In this document: positions 33,501 to 46,667 of the stretch, in pieces
How positions within the stretch are numbered: the stretch's first letter is position 1
How the letters are laid out: the number at the start of each line of letters is the position of its first letter
Assembly: GCA_033439265.1 (NCBI GenBank)
Contig: JAVTVX010000016.1
Coordinates: 21,518,701-21,582,700, forward strand
From: Dillenia suffruticosa
Taxonomy: Eukaryota; Streptophyta; Magnoliopsida; Dilleniales; Dilleniaceae
Reading direction: 5' to 3'
Length of the DNA stretch: 64,000 nucleotides
Position numbers and translations under genes: made by a program
Notes under the pieces: generated by a model
The model's database searches: none
What the model was told of the DNA's origin: nothing
What the model saw: the letters and a program-made list of their open reading frames with translations, nothing else

Positions 33501-36500
33501 GCTTTAGCTTGGACAAGAATAACTAATGAACAATTAGCATCGAAAGACAAAAAACACTGCATGCTCACATTTGTCTGCTGCGTCAATAAAACCAATATTT
33601 CACACCAAGGAAAGTTCGCATTGTTCTTACCACAGAAATAGATGAAGGGTGAAATATCTTCACAAAAACAGTACCCAAAACAACTCCAGTGATTGGACCA
33701 GCAGCTCTTAGAAACCTTAGGTATTTTCTTGATTTTCCCTAAACATTATAGCATAGAAAACAAACCAATGTAAGATACCTTAGCAAGAAAATCCCTCAGT
33801 CCAAAACCTGAGGATAAAGAGTTTACCAGTTGTTTCATGGTCAGCAGAATTGCAAGTATGACTGATCCCATCACAAATGGCTGCCATGTAAACTACAAAA
33901 TGAAGAGAGGACCTGTGGTTAAAGAGAGGATAAATAAGTAGAAAACCAAGACAGAAAAATAAAAATAACAATAAGTAATAATAATAATGATAATACTAAT
34001 AAGAACAATAATGTTGATGAAATCAATTACAGTAATAATTATAATATTGTAAAGCTAGCATTTCTGAACATAGGAATACGAGATAACCGCCCTAATGTTC
34101 AAGCACACAAGGGACATAAAAAGGGCATAAAGAAAAAAAAAACCCATGATGAGAAATTTGAATATTGAATGCAACATAACAAGTAGTCACATCACTAACA
34201 AACAAACTTGATATTGGCAACTACAGTATTCCATGTTTAGTTCCAAAGGAGTATGTTATAACTGCTAAGACATTGAATTGAACCTATGCTGTCTAGAACA
34301 AACTTCCCTTCTTTGCAGAGCAAATCATAATACAAACTCAAAAAGAAACAATCACCAGAATATCTTGAAGAAAAAGCAGTCTAATGAAATCAGAGAAATG
34401 GTCCTGAAGTTATTCAATGGAGACAGCCACCAAGTTAAACAATAGCTGCTGATAATTTGTATACTTATTCTATGGAGACAGCCACCAAATTAAATAACAG
34501 CATCTGATAATTTGTAAACTACATCTACATTGGAGTATCTCGTATACATGGTAATAACTTTAGCTGCAAATCAAAATCATGAAGGGCACCCAAGCATAAA
34601 GCTGCCACCACCAAATCAAGTTCACAAATGTCCAAATCCTCAGAAAATAACCAATATATCAGTAGATTATAGAAGCATACCCCATCTATTCCAGCAATTA
34701 TACTCTTGATAAGAGTAATAATCTTGCTACTATGCGTTATATCATAGCCCAGGAAGTATTTTGCTTGAGATAAACCAATCGTGATGGCTGATGCAGTTGT
34801 GAAGCCAGATATCACAGAATGGCTGATGAAGCGAATTAACCATCCAAGTCTACACCGAGAAGTAAAATAAGAAAGTATTTCTTACATAGAATTGCAATTA
34901 AAAATTTAAAATGAAAATGAGTATTTATGATAAAAGTGTAAAAACATAGAGTATTTATGATTAAACTATAATTGAACCCTACAGAGCAAATATCCCTAAC
35001 CATTTTCTTTTACATTTCATCATACTCAATGGAAGATAAGAATGTAAGTATTTGCATTCGCCTTTAGATTGAAATCTGACACTTAAAATAGCAAAAGCCA
35101 CAGAATTTTAGTTTACTATATTAACAGCAACAAAAAAGGTAATAAATAATTGCAGAATACAGTTTAGAAAATACCTCAATAAGCCCATGACAGATTCCAA
35201 TATTCCAACCATCAGTGCTAACAAAATTGCAAGCTCAGTGTATAACTCATCAGACGAATCAACAATTTCACCAAGGACATTAGAGACCAGAAGAGACACC
35301 AATGCTACTGGACCAATTGCAAGCTGGCGAGATGACCCAAATATGGCATACATAAATACAGGCACAAATGAAGAGTCTGCCTTGCAAAGCTCAAAAAAAG
35401 AGTTTTAAGTTATAATGGTGAATACAAAATCCCAACAAATAAGCCAAAATGGGGCAGTGCAATGAAACAAGTACTCATTCATAAAGCACAGTGAATTCAA
35501 GAGGGACAATTCAACGAGACAAGTTCTGCTATAACCAATAGATATTTCTCCTATAATTCATTAAAAGTAGCTTTGCTTTCCACTTCTTTTGCCCATCAAA
35601 GTTTAGCAGCCTAACTTCGCACTCTCTCCCTTTTTTTTCCAAATGACAACAACATAGGTCAAACTCGGATACATTTTTAATGCAACAAATGCAAATGCAT
35701 GGTTTAGTAGAACTTCAATACAACGGGTCAGGAAGGGAAATTCAAGCCCACCTCTATCTACCATCGATCATGCATTTAACCAACCCCTCAGCCAAAAATA
35801 TTAAAAAAGTTATCTGTACTGATTAATTTCCCGAGTTTCAACCATTGATGACAATGAACCATTCAAAGTGTAGCAGCATTAGAAAAAATGGCGTGAACTT
35901 ACAAAGTCCGTAAATGGGTTCAAGCCCTGCTAGCTTTGCATATGACATTGCCTGTTCATTCAGAAACCAAACAGTCAATACCCATTCAATAACAAAATAA
36001 CCCACTACTATATGCAATTTGTAAACTAAAATACAGACGCAAACTGATTCAACCAAATGAGATCTCTCTCTCTCTGATTCAATGCAATTTGTAAATTAAA
36101 ATACAAACCCAAACTGATCCAACCAAAATAAACTCAATCTTCACAAATAACCGGTCGTCGATCAAAATTCAACTCAAAACAAAAGAGAGAGTCAACTTAA
36201 TTTCTAGAAATGAATGCATAGAATCAACAATTCAACTGAAAACAGTGAGAGAGAGAGAGAGTAAGAAATGCATTATAGAGTCAAGAATTCAACGAAAAAA
36301 GCAGTGTAAAATCGAGAGAGGGAGAGACAGAGACAGACAGAAAATCAACGGAAAGAAAAAAACAGAGACAGAGAGGATCAATTCAATATTCACAAAAGGA
36401 ATAGAGAGAGAGAGAGAGACCTGAGGAACAAGCATAACACCGACGGTAACTCCAGCGGCGAGATCAATTTGCAAATACTCTCTCCATTTGTAAGTTCTCA

Positions 36501-36750
36501 TCCAGCTGGTGCAAGGAATCAACAACTCCATCCATTGAATCCAAGTCATGCTCTTCACGTTCGCTCTCCATTTCGAGAACCACGAAAACGAAGAAGAAGA
36601 CGAAGAAGATGATGGAAACGACGTCGTTTGGTTAGGATGTTGGAGAGGAATCACCTTCACCTGACGCGTGGGCATTTCTGTCGTCGACGTCGTCGTCTCT
36701 CCACCTCCTCCCAATTCCCGCGAGCTGGCCGTGGCGTGCGTTATCTCCAT
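27538..36750 (-). CDS. SULTR4: Sulfate transporter SULTR4-type (tonoplast), 17 exons
   Basis: A complete 701-aa SLC26-family sulfate/H+ cotransporter. Exons in coding order (minus): 36750-36421, 35951-35903, 35376-35175, 34849-34681, 33892-33827, 33738-33631, 32723-32616, 32493-32428, 31271-31211, 31063-30936, 30639-30598, 30436-30320, 29376-29325, 28719-28581, 28299-28211, 28002-27926 and 27840-27538. All junctions are GT-AG and keep frame. The N-terminus has a Ser-rich stretch, then the conserved VKVIPLQHP motif. The membrane core includes [50 protein letters not shown] and [13 protein letters not shown]. The C-terminal STAS domain (about 525-665) holds [10 protein letters not shown] with the phosphorylatable Ser position. 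The VKVIPLQHP motif and overall length point to group 4 (SULTR4;1/4;2), which exports sulfate from the vacuole. The ATG at 36750 was chosen; no in-frame ATG precedes it nearby. The last about 40 residues are Gln/Glu-rich and less conserved. The longest intron is 1.16 kb (32427-31272). Confidence 0.95.
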
Positions 36751-38660
36751 ACGCACCACCCGTTTATGTTAACCCCCCCTCCCCTTTCCGTTGCTTCCTT
36801 CCCCACACTGTGGCGTACTGCGCACCCCGGCCCCTCTCTCTCGTCTTTTTTCCCTGTCTTTTTCTTTTTGGCCGAAAAGTGGGACCGGAGGTGATCAGAG
36901 AAAGAAAGACTCTTAAAAAAATATATAATTTGGATTTTATGAAAAGTAATTTTAAATTATTTAGAATTTTGTTAAAGAATTCAGAACATGGGCTATTTAT
37001 AGATGGAGAAAGGACGGGGCGGCGGTAACGTTGTGAAATGACCATACTACCCTTAACCTTTTATTTTTGAGTGGAACAAATTGAGATGACATTTGGTCAG
37101 AAGGAATCGAAATCCAAAATCAGCTTAAAATTCATAAGTTACTTAAATTAATAGAATTGAAATAGAAATTTAGAAATAAAATCCTAAAAATAAAATATTT
37201 ATGAAATTCAAATAAAAATATGAATTTTGTGAAATTCATATGAAAATCTCTGATTCTGATTTTATTTTCGAATCTTGAATTCAAACCAAACGTCTCTTGA
37301 TTTGTTTCCTTTTCAATTAAAGAATGATTAATAATATGAATGTGAAGATATATCGTTTCTTCTAAGAATAAGAAATTCAAAAGAAATTATTATATCATTT
37401 ATTCAAACCGATAAGATAAGAATAAATATGATACCGATTCATAAAATTTTAAAATTTACAGAATTAATATTAAAAAATATTAATTATCAAATCGATTCAT
37501 CTATCTAAAACAACTAATAAAAAATTATTATATAATTAACCACACATATCTCACTAGTTCATAAGAATAAATACAAAATAAAAACTAATAAAAAATATTA
37601 TCAAGACATCGATAAAAGAATAATTTATTTTTAAAAGACGATTGATATTCAATATTTTAAATTTAATTCTTTTTTTTTTTTGCTTCCGATTTGGGAAATT
37701 TGGATGATAAAAAATGAAAAATCGAGTCGCCTTCCATACTTTTCATTTCCTTTCTTTCTATTATCTGTATGATCAAAATCAAGCCCAATAATCTTTTTTT
37801 TTTCTGATTTTGTTATGTTAGAGGAGTGTAAGGGGAAAAGTGACCTCTCCAATGCATGTGCTTACATTTTTTCACGTTGATGAGGCGTATAAACTATCTT
37901 ATCTCATCCCAATAATGGAATGGGTATGATATGTGTTCGGTAAACAGAGAAATACAGAAAATAAATATCAAAAAAATTTTAATATTAAAATTTTAATCAA
38001 ATTTAAATATGATTTAATTTGAATTTAATGTGAATATATGATTATGTTATATATATAAAGGGGTGAAAATCATAAAGATATACACACTCATGAAGATTTA
38101 AATATTTAATCTTGAAAAAAAAATATTATAAAAAGGTGAAAATCATAAAAATATAAAAATATATGTATTCACGAAGATTTGAATATTTAATTTTAGAAAA
38201 AAAAATATTTAAAACCAGAGGTTTTTATTATTAAGATATATCATCTTAACTGGTTTATGATTTATAAAATAAAAAAAAATGGAGAGGTGTATGGAGCTGG
38301 AAAATGGTCCAGGTTCTTTATGATGATTCAATTAGACTAGGTTAGGGACATGGAAAGGACAAGAACCCTGGTTTTAAGATGCATCCATGGCTTATTCTAA
38401 ACCATATTCACTTTAATTTTGGTGGGCTAACGCTAAAATAAGCAATTGAATTGAAAGAGAATGTTCAAAGTTGATGTGCTTGAGATATTTTTGGACATAT
38501 CTGAATTGAAGAAGAGGACAGATAGGAGGAAGAGGATGATGGGCTGGCTCCCCACTTTTGGTCCAACCAATACAGGCTGCTGTCGGCGGAGTTCGACCAA
38601 AATTTTTTTAAATATATATTATATTTAATTTAAATAAATTTTAATTAATATATCAATTAC

Positions 38661-38701
<41 letters not shown>

Positions 38702-39930
38702 AATTTGGAGTCCATGGCTTCACATGTATAGATGTAACTCTCTCATAATCATGTTCCACTTCTTTTGTTAATTGGGTCAAAGCTTGCCTGGGGCTTCTTC
38801 TTTTTTTTTGTCTGGGTTTTTTTTTTTTTATTTTCTTCACTTATCCACGATCATCATTTTTCAAACTCAAATTTTAAAAACTAATTAAAAAAATTTAATA
38901 TATTTATCACTGAACCAACAAACAATTGATTTGTACTCATTCAAATTTTAACGCTCTATTCAGAAAGTGATTTGATAAATTTATAAGTTTGCAATCAATG
39001 GATCATCGAATTATTTTGAGAAGGGGTTTGAAAATACTTTATATCTCAATTTTATGTTATTTATTTATAATATATTTTTTACAAAGAGAAAGTTGTTTTT
39101 TTTAATATATAAATTTTTATATATAAAAATTAAAATTTTTATAGTAAAGATTTAAATTATTACAATTAAAAATTTTTTATATTGAAGAATTACATTGTCT
39201 TAGTTGAGTCAAACATTTATAATAAGACAGGTAATATTAATTTTTAAACTACTCTGTACGGTAAAAAATGTCATAAAATAGTCAGATTCAATATGATTAT
39301 CGAACAAAGATAGTTTATTCAAAAAAGGATAGCGAATGAGATGAACCTTAAAAAGAAAGATAATCTTTTATCTTTTTTTCTGAAGTTTGGTATACAAAAT
39401 TCAACTTGAAAATATTATAGAAAGGATAAAAACATTTCCAAATGGGGTAAAATCAGGTAACCTCCTAAAAACATTACCTATTTCCAAAATAAAATAATAA
39501 ATTAAATTAATATGTTTAATTTCAGAAGTAAAAAATAATAATTTATGTTTTCGTCAACAGAAAAATTAAAACTAATATATTTAAAAAGAGAAAATACGAA
39601 TTAAATAAATCTTAAAATTAACCGATTATGCCTTTATGTTAAATTTGGAAATATTATGAAGGAAATCAAATGCTATTTTAATTACAATATAAGGATTATT
39701 CTGCTAAAATCTGATTATATCTATTTGTGTTCATAAAAGCTCCGAAAGAATAATGGAAACACTACAATGTGCATTCATTGATGAGCACCCACTCTACAAT
39801 GTGCATTAGATCGCACAACATGGATACAAGGTTCCCACTAATGGACTCCATGAAAGTGACACCTTGAACATTGCATACAACCAAAAATTGTCATTTATAA
39901 TCACACATCATGAACATTAAGGTTGTTTAG
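36751..39930. other. Intergenic: SULTR4 promoter side and AT-rich DNA
   Basis: The first about 250 bp are the SULTR4 5' UTR/promoter. The rest is AT-rich without genes, containing an imperfect two-copy tandem repeat (about 75 bp, 38060-38212) and a (GA)n tract at 38663-38700. Confidence 0.5.
38663..38700. repeat. (GA)n microsatellite
   Basis: An uninterrupted dinucleotide tract. Confidence 0.95.
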
Positions 39931-39943
39931 AAGTATTACCATT

Positions 39944-41106
39944 CCCATGAATCAAATGGTTGTGTTTCATCTTTGTAAAGCAACCCGAGTCAATTCCATC
40001 TTCTACCCTGAGAAGAATGCAGTAAAACAAGCTCAAGAGTAGTTTATCCCGACTCAGGATTCAACTGTCAGAGAGGGGTACCGGTTTTTCCGGTCATTGA
40101 AGATCAAGGGTTCAGAATAGGACACAATAACAAGAGTTGGAGCTAGATTAGAAGCAGAAAAAATTAATCATAGAGCACCTTTGCAGCTATAATGATTGAA
40201 TACATCTGTTTTCTCATAATCAAAGGTATCTTGTGCAGGGCTGGGGGCTTATGGTTGTTGGAAAATTCACTCAAAAGTTTACCATCTCTAAGGTGGCAAT
40301 GGTATCAGGGGCCTCTGCAGGAGGGAGGGGGTGTGGGTGGCTGAGCATTGCTGGGGTGTTTCCCTACTCAAAATAAATGTTCTATTCCTGTCTAATGCAG
40401 TGAGAAACTTCAGTTGGAATGAGATTCCAACCAAAGTATCACCTTTCCATGAATGAAATGGTTGTGTTTCATTTTCTAAAGCAACCCGAGTCAAATCCAT
40501 CTTCTACCCTGAGAAGAAAAATGCAGGAAACAAGCTCAAGAATGGTTTATCCCAACTTAGGATTCAATTGTCACAGGGGGTTATCAGTTTTTTTAGTCAT
40601 TGAAGATCAAAGGGTTCACAATAGGACACAATAACAAGAGTTAGAGGTAGACTAGAAATAAAAAAAATTAATCATAGAGCATCTTTGCAGCAATAATGAT
40701 CGAGTACATCACCAAAGTGCAAACAACAGAGTGAACTAGGTGCTTTCTCATTATCAAAGGTAGCTTCATAGGGCGAGTTCTCTCCATAGAGGGTCCGACA
40801 GTAGCTCAAAGCGTATTAATCAGAATATGGCTCCAAATACATATTGGTTAGGTACTGTACCAAAAAAAATAATCAAAGGTATCTTATGCAGGGCTGGGAA
40901 CATATGGTTGTTGGAAAATTCACTCAAAGTTTACCATTTCTAAGGTGGCAATGGTGCCAGAGGCCTCTCCAAAATGCTACCCTCATTAGTTAAGGAGGGA
41001 GGGAGGGTGGGTGGGTAGCTGATCATTGTTAGGGTGTTTCCCAACTCAAAATAAATGTTCTATTCCTGTCTAATGCAACAAGAAACTACAATTGGAATGA
41101 GATTAC
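39944..41106. repeat. Imperfect tandem duplication, about 490-bp unit
   Basis: The stretch 39944-40432 is repeated at 40448-41106. Shared words include GGTTGTGTTTCAT, AAGCAACCCGAGTCAA, ATAGGACACAATAACAAGAG, TATGGTTGTTGGAAAATTCA and TCAAAATAAATGTTCTATTC. The second copy is longer because of a SINE-like insertion at 40769-40868 and local changes. I recognise no coding content in it; it lies just upstream of the KCS pseudogene. Confidence 0.85.
40769..40868 (+). repeat. SINE-like insertion with target duplication
   Basis: About 100 bp ending in GGTACTGTACCAAAAAAAA, flanked by ATTATCAAAGGTAGCTT (40750-40766) and ATAATCAAAGGTATCTT (40869-40885). The other repeat unit reads straight through the site (CATAATCAAAGGTATCTT near 40215-40232), so the empty site is present. 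The internal GCGTATTAATCAGAATATGG matches the SINE-like family at 17967. Confidence 0.65.
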
Positions 41107-41279
41107 AGGCTTTAAATAAAAGGTATTTCCAACGTTTAAAAGGATTAAATAGTAAAAGATTTCCATATCCATCCTCCTCCCAGCCATAAAGGTATAGGTA
41201 TTACTTCCTTTTGACAATTGTAAAATTTTTAAAAAAGAACCCTTTCTTGCCATGGAAATTCTTCTCATGCTATGCTTTC

Positions 41280-42555
41280 ATTCTTTCTTCTATTTTTTCT
41301 ATTCCTCTCTATGAGAAGATTGACCAATGAAGGGACCACTGGTGCTAAATAACATGCTATGAATGCTTCAAGTCTACCGAAGACAAGAAGATCACAGCTC
41401 TCTAGCTTCATCATCAAAAGAAACAAGAACCATGGTCATAACAGTATAGATTTCTCTTACCTGCTATAGTAAAATTCTGCAATCGGAGAAGAAACTTATG
41501 GCCTGAGAAATATCATCGCTAGCCAAAAAAATATGCGCTTCTCTAATGGATAGAATTTAAATGGAGTTCTTCTAAGGATATGGATATACTTGTGGCTAAC
41601 ATCTCCACACTTACCACGGTGCTTTCATTATCAACCAGGATAGTTAATCACTATAAAATGAAAGCAGGCATCATAACCATCAAACTCTCAGGCATGGCGC
41701 GCAGTGCAAGCCCTATTTCCATTTATCTTGTCCAAGGCATTTTTAAGTCACACAAAAACATATTTGACTTTGTCATAGCCTCAGAATCAATCGCTCCTGA
41801 TTTGTATTCCGGCAATGATAGGTCCATGATCATCTCCAATTGTCAGTTCTGTCAGGGGGTTGCTTAATCCTCTTGACAAACAAGACAGCTCTAAAACATC
41901 AAGCACCTTTACAACTCAAGTGTATGGTTGTATGCCAAAGGAAGATGATTATGGGGACCAAGGATATTATCTAAGCGAAAGCCTCCCGAAGGCTGCCACT
42001 CAAGCTTTCATCTAATGCCTAAAGGAGATAGCTCCTAGAGTCTTACCAGTTAGTGAACTACCTTGTCTTGCTATATTGTCAACTCTTTGGTCCAAGTCCA
42101 GCAGCTACGTGAAGGGTGAAGGAAAACCAAAGCTAAATTTTAAGACTGGCAAAAATCATTTCTGTCCCCACCCCGGTAGAGCAGCTGTCATAGATGGGGT
42201 CCGGAGGAGTTTAAGCCTGAGCGAGTATGACTTAGAGCCAGCTAAGATGACACTTCATTGATTAGGCAATACCTCAGCAAGTAGTCTATGGTATGTTTTG
42301 GGTTACATGGAAGTTAAGAAGAGGTTTAAGAAGGGTAATAGAATTCTGATTTTAAGTTCTGGAGTTTGTTTTAAATGTAACAGTTGTTTACTGGAGGTTA
42401 GGCAGGATTTGGAGGACGGTAATGTCTGCAAGGACTGCATTGCTAGTTACCCTCCAAACAAACTAGCCAAAACTTTCATGGAAAGCATGGATGGATCTAC
42501 CAACCAAATCAGGCTCCCACAATATCCACTGAAGCTAAGACGTTGGGGTAAATAA
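41280..42555 (+). pseudogene. KCS: 3-ketoacyl-CoA synthase (KCS) pseudogene
   Basis: The remains of a KCS (FAE1-type) gene, the condensing enzyme of very-long-chain fatty-acid elongation in the ER. Reading across frames shows, in order: a possible N-terminal piece with CFKSTEDKKIT; GEETYG (about 41485); SKDMDILVANISTLTTVLSL, then STRIVNHYKMKAGIITIKLS (41570-41690); SASPISIYLVQGIF; and APDLYSGNDRSMIISNCQF. Further on are FCPHPGRAAVIDGVRRSLSL (the family's H.GGRAVID) and EYDLEPAKMTLH, then after a stop LGNTSASSLWYVLGYMEVKK. The end reads ILILSSGVCFKCNSCLLEVR and CKDCIASYPP. The active-site motif GMGCSAS reads GMARSAS, so the catalytic Cys is lost. Several frameshifts and stops are present (for example near 41865, 42015 and 42259). 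It has no intron, as usual for KCS. Confidence 0.85.
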
Positions 42556-43358
42556 GAATTATAGAAGCAGAAATAAGAATTATTTGACAATTAAAAATGA
42601 TGAAGAGAACAAAGCCATTTTAGACGATGTGATCACATCGCACATGGGAAAGCTCATAAAGGCAGAAAGTGGAGACTATCCTTCCTTAGATTGCTCACCA
42701 AGTACTGGATGTTTATTGTCCCATGTATAGATTCCTCCTGCCACTGCACAGCACACCACAGTAGTCTTCTTCTCATGGAATATTTATGTGCACCATTCAT
42801 AAAGTCAACAAGCTCTTGACCAGCAATATAAACCAAAACCCTACAACGTATCCATCACACTATATGTAACAAACCAAAGACTACCCCACCCTTTTAACTT
42901 TCCCCGAGACTATTTAAGCATAACAGCAAAGCATCACAATCATCCACATGAATCAGTGACATAACAGCAAAATCAACTGGGTTTTAGAATGTCAAGAAAC
43001 TAATGTCATTTTCATTGTCCCATGAAAAATTGATGAAGAACATTGACAGTGACTTTGGAGTCAGGTTTTTGAAAATCCACATGAATCAGTTCAAAACATG
43101 TCAATAAACCCAGAACGGAATTTGAAGAGACAGACCAAATTTATGGATAGCACAAAAGCGACTGCAATTCGAACTAGTTCAAGACTTCAAATTTCACTCA
43201 CGCATTTCGACAAACAAGTATTACATCTCCAACGTTGGGAGCTTTTAAACTGAGAAGTGAATCAGACCCCGCAGCTCAAAACCCATTTTTGAGCCTCCAA
43301 ATCTTACTAACCTGTTAATCCAAACATTTTAAACTTCCATCATAAACACAGTTTTCAG
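42556..43358. other. Intergenic DNA up to hAT copy 2
   Basis: No gene. From about 43015 the sequence is the 5' end of the duplicated U5 unit, matched at 49684-50040. Confidence 0.6.
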
Positions 43359-43366
43359 GATTACAC
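43359..43366. repeat. Left 8-bp target-site duplication of hAT copy 2
   Basis: GATTACAC, repeated exactly at 47233-47240. Unit B shows the single-copy site as GATTGCAT in the same context (TTTTCAG before, ATTCAAATGC after). Confidence 0.9.
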
Positions 43367-43369
43367 TAG

Positions 43370-43748
43370 ACTGGGAACCGGGCCGGTTTGGGCCCGAAAA
43401 CCGGCCCGGCTGGCCCGGGTCAAGCCCGAACCGGAACCGGCCCAAGGCTACAGTAAAACCGGCCCGGCCCGGAACCGTTTCCTGTAGCGGGCCGGGCCGG
43501 TTCAAAAAAAATTGAACCGGGAACCGGCCCGGAACCGGCCCGGTTTGGAAAAGCGAACCGGACCGAACCGGCCCGGAACCGGAACCGGCCCGGGCCCGGA
43601 ACCGGCACAGAACCGGCACGGAACCGGCCCGGGCCCGGGCCCGGAACCGGCACGGAACCGGACCTGAACCGGCTGGAACCGCCGGTTCAGGCCCGGAACC
43701 GGCCCGGCCCGGCACGGAACCGGCCCGGCCCGGCCGGTTCCGGTTCAA
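43370..43748. repeat. GC-rich subterminal array, hAT copy 2, left arm
   Basis: The same CCGGAACCGGCCCGG-type units as in the right arm of copy 1, inverted. Confidence 0.85.
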
Positions 43749-43995
43749 ATTTCCCCCTTTTTTTTGAATTTTGAAATTTTTTTTCCAATTTTACCCCTCC
43801 CAACAGCTATAAAACGGCTACTTTTGAGGTTATTTTGGTCCATAGGGTCAAAAAATTTTCCTATAAATACCTTATACCCCATTTCCAAAATTTCCACAAC
43901 AAAATCTCTCTTTCTCTCTCACATCTACATTCTCTCAATATTACTATATTCTCTCATTATTATTTCCTTTGTATTACCATTTTTTATATCATTTC

Positions 43996-44412
43996 CATCA
44001 TTTCCTACACTATTATCTACACCATTTCCATCAATTTTTACACCATTTCATCACCTTATACACCATTTTCATTTTCTCCATTATCTACATTTCCACGATT
44101 ATTTACATTTCCATCAATTTTTACACCATTTCTATTCTCTTATACCACATTACCTACACCATTTTTTTTACTATTTCCATTAAATTCTACACCATTTCCA
44201 TCAAAATTTACACTATTTCATCACCTTATACACCATTTTCATTTTCTCCATTATCTACATTTCCACAATTATTTACATTTCCACCAATTTCTACACCATT
44301 TCTATTCTTTTATACCACATTACCTACACCAATTTTTTTACCATTTCCATTAAATTCTACACCATTTCCATCAAAATTTACACCATTTCATCACCTTATA
44401 CCCCATTATCTA
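43996..44412. repeat. 170-bp tandem repeat in the hAT copy 2 leader
   Basis: The word TCACCTTATACACCATT recurs at 44051 and 44221, with TCACCTTATACCCCATT at 44391, an exact 170-bp period, mirroring copy 1. Confidence 0.9.
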
Positions 44413-44642
44413 CATTAATCAAGATTTGAGAAGATTTCAAGGTTGGGAGCTCATTCAAGATTTTGCGAAAAACAACTGCGGTATTCGTCAAATCGGTATT
44501 TTTTTATTTTTTGCATATTTATTTTTTTGCATTTGCATTACATTTGTATTATCTTTTTAAAAAATTTAATTTTAAATTTCCTTTAAAAAATTTTATCGTA
44601 TATATTATTTTAAAAATTTTAATCTTAATTTTTTTTTATAAA

Positions 44643-46667
44643 ATGGCCGGAACACACTCTTCACAATCTTCTCAACAATCTCCTCTTCCTCCATTTTTTG
44701 AAATTCCCGATCATATAGATATTGAAACTTTTTTGGAAGAAACCGAACCTAGTAACACTGAATCTAACACAACACAAACTAAAAAAAATGATTTTAATAT
44801 ATGGACATTTTTTGAAAGAAAAAATGATGAACAAAAAGCAATTTGTAAAATTTGTCATCAAAAATATAAATTTTTAAAAGGTTGGGGGGTAGGCACACTT
44901 AAGAGACACTTAATTAATAATCATCCAGATAAATTACCACAAACAAAACAAACACAAATTTCTACGGGGGGAGGTAATATAATTGGTACATTTAAATATA
45001 ATTCGGATAAAGAAAAAATTGGACAAATAGAATGGCTAGCAAGAAAAGAATTACCACTTAGTATAGTTGCATGTCCTGTATTTGAAAAATATGTCCAAAA
45101 ATATTTACAACCCGGTTATAAAAAAAGTAGTAAAAAATCCGGTAGGAGGAGATCATTAGATAGATATCAGAAATTAAAAAATGGTATACTTACAGAATTT
45201 ATGACTAGTCAATGTAAATTTTCATTAACTTCGGATAGTTGGAAAAGTGAGCATAAAAAAGAATATTATATTGTAGTAACATGTCATTGGATAAATAATT
45301 CATGGTCTTTACAAAAAAGAATTTTAGCTTTTCAACGTTGGGAATTTCCACATTCTGGTGCACATATAGCTAGAATAATTTCAAATGTTGTTTATGATTA
45401 TGGAATAAGTGATAGAATTTTTTCAATTTCTTTTGATAATGCTTCGGCTAATACTACTGCGGTTAATAGTTTAAAAAATTCTTTAAAAACAATTTTAAAT
45501 GGAGCTTTTTTTCATGTTAGATGTGCATGTCATATAATTAATTTATGTGTTAAGGATGGTTTAGCAATGGGAGAACTATTTTTACAACCTATTCGCGATT
45601 TAATTCATCAAATAAGAAATTCTGCTGTAAAAACTCAAGAAATGAGACAATTATGTATTTTACATAACAAAAAATATAAAAAATTTAAAATGGAATGTGA
45701 CACTAGGTGGAATTCAACATATGACATGTTACAAGGTGTTCTTCCTTTTCAAAATATTTTAATTGAATTTGCAAATTCAAATTACGAATATGGTTTTATT
45801 GATAATACCGCTTTTGAATTTGCGTCTACACTTACAAAATTATTGGAAATTTTTTATTTATGTACAAAATTATTTTCTGGATATTATTATCCAACCACTC
45901 ATTTAATGCTACCAAATCTTTGTAAAATTATTTATGTATTTAATCAATTTGAAAATGAAGAAAGATTTGGTGAAATTGTTCTTTCAATGAAAACAAAATT
46001 TTTAAAATATTATGAAGAAATTCCAATTTTATATTTAGTTGCAAGTGCATTAGATCCACGTGTTAAGGTTGAAGGTGCTGAAATGTTAATAGATTGTTTT
46101 GCACAAGCTTTTCCATCTGAAATGTCTATTAACCCACATTTTTTAAAACAACAAACATCTCATACTTTACAATCAATATTTGAATTATATGAAAAGGAAA
46201 GTAATAATTTAAATACTAATAATATAGCTAGTAGTAGTAGTAATAGTATTCAATCATCTTCATTTTCATTTAATCCCTTACACATGTTAGGAAAAAAACA
46301 AAGAACTTCTTCATCATCATTTAATGAATTACTTTTATATAAACAAACACCTAGATTAGAAGGTTTTGATGATGTAGATTTATATGATATATTAGGTTGG
46401 TGAAAAAATAATGCATCATATTATCCAATTTTGGCCCAAGTGGCTAAAGATGTACTAACCCCTCCGGTATCTACAGTACCATCCGAAAGTGCTTTTAGTG
46501 CAGGTGGTCGAGTGTTAACCGAAAAACGTACAAATTTAGCGGACGACACTTTAGAAGCTTTAATATGCATTAAAGATTGGAAGGATGCAGAAAAAAGAAT
46601 GCAAGGAATTATCAAAGCCTCGGAAGATGATGAACAAGAAGTTGAAGAAGAAGAAGAAGAAGAATAA
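44643..46667 (+). pseudogene. hAT transposase, copy 2, with premature TGA
   Basis: Homologous to the 674-aa transposase of copy 1. The frame is open for 586 codons from the ATG at 44643 and ends at TGA 46401-46403, where copy 1 has TGG (the second Trp of ILGWW). The remaining 87 codons (46404-46664) are intact in the same frame, so one point mutation made the lesion. The product would keep the BED finger and catalytic core but lack most of the C-terminal dimerisation domain, which hAT transposases need. Other differences from copy 1 are few: E to K in FEEYVQ, E to K in YQELKN, and L to P in KQTLRL. An upstream in-frame extension exists only because of a one-base difference in a T run and is not expected to be coding. 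Confidence 0.93.

Noticed and set aside
44463..44642. 60-residue N-terminal extension of the copy 2 transposase
   Set aside because: It is in frame only because of a one-base difference in a T run; in copy 1 the same stretch is out of frame, and it is AT-rich leader.
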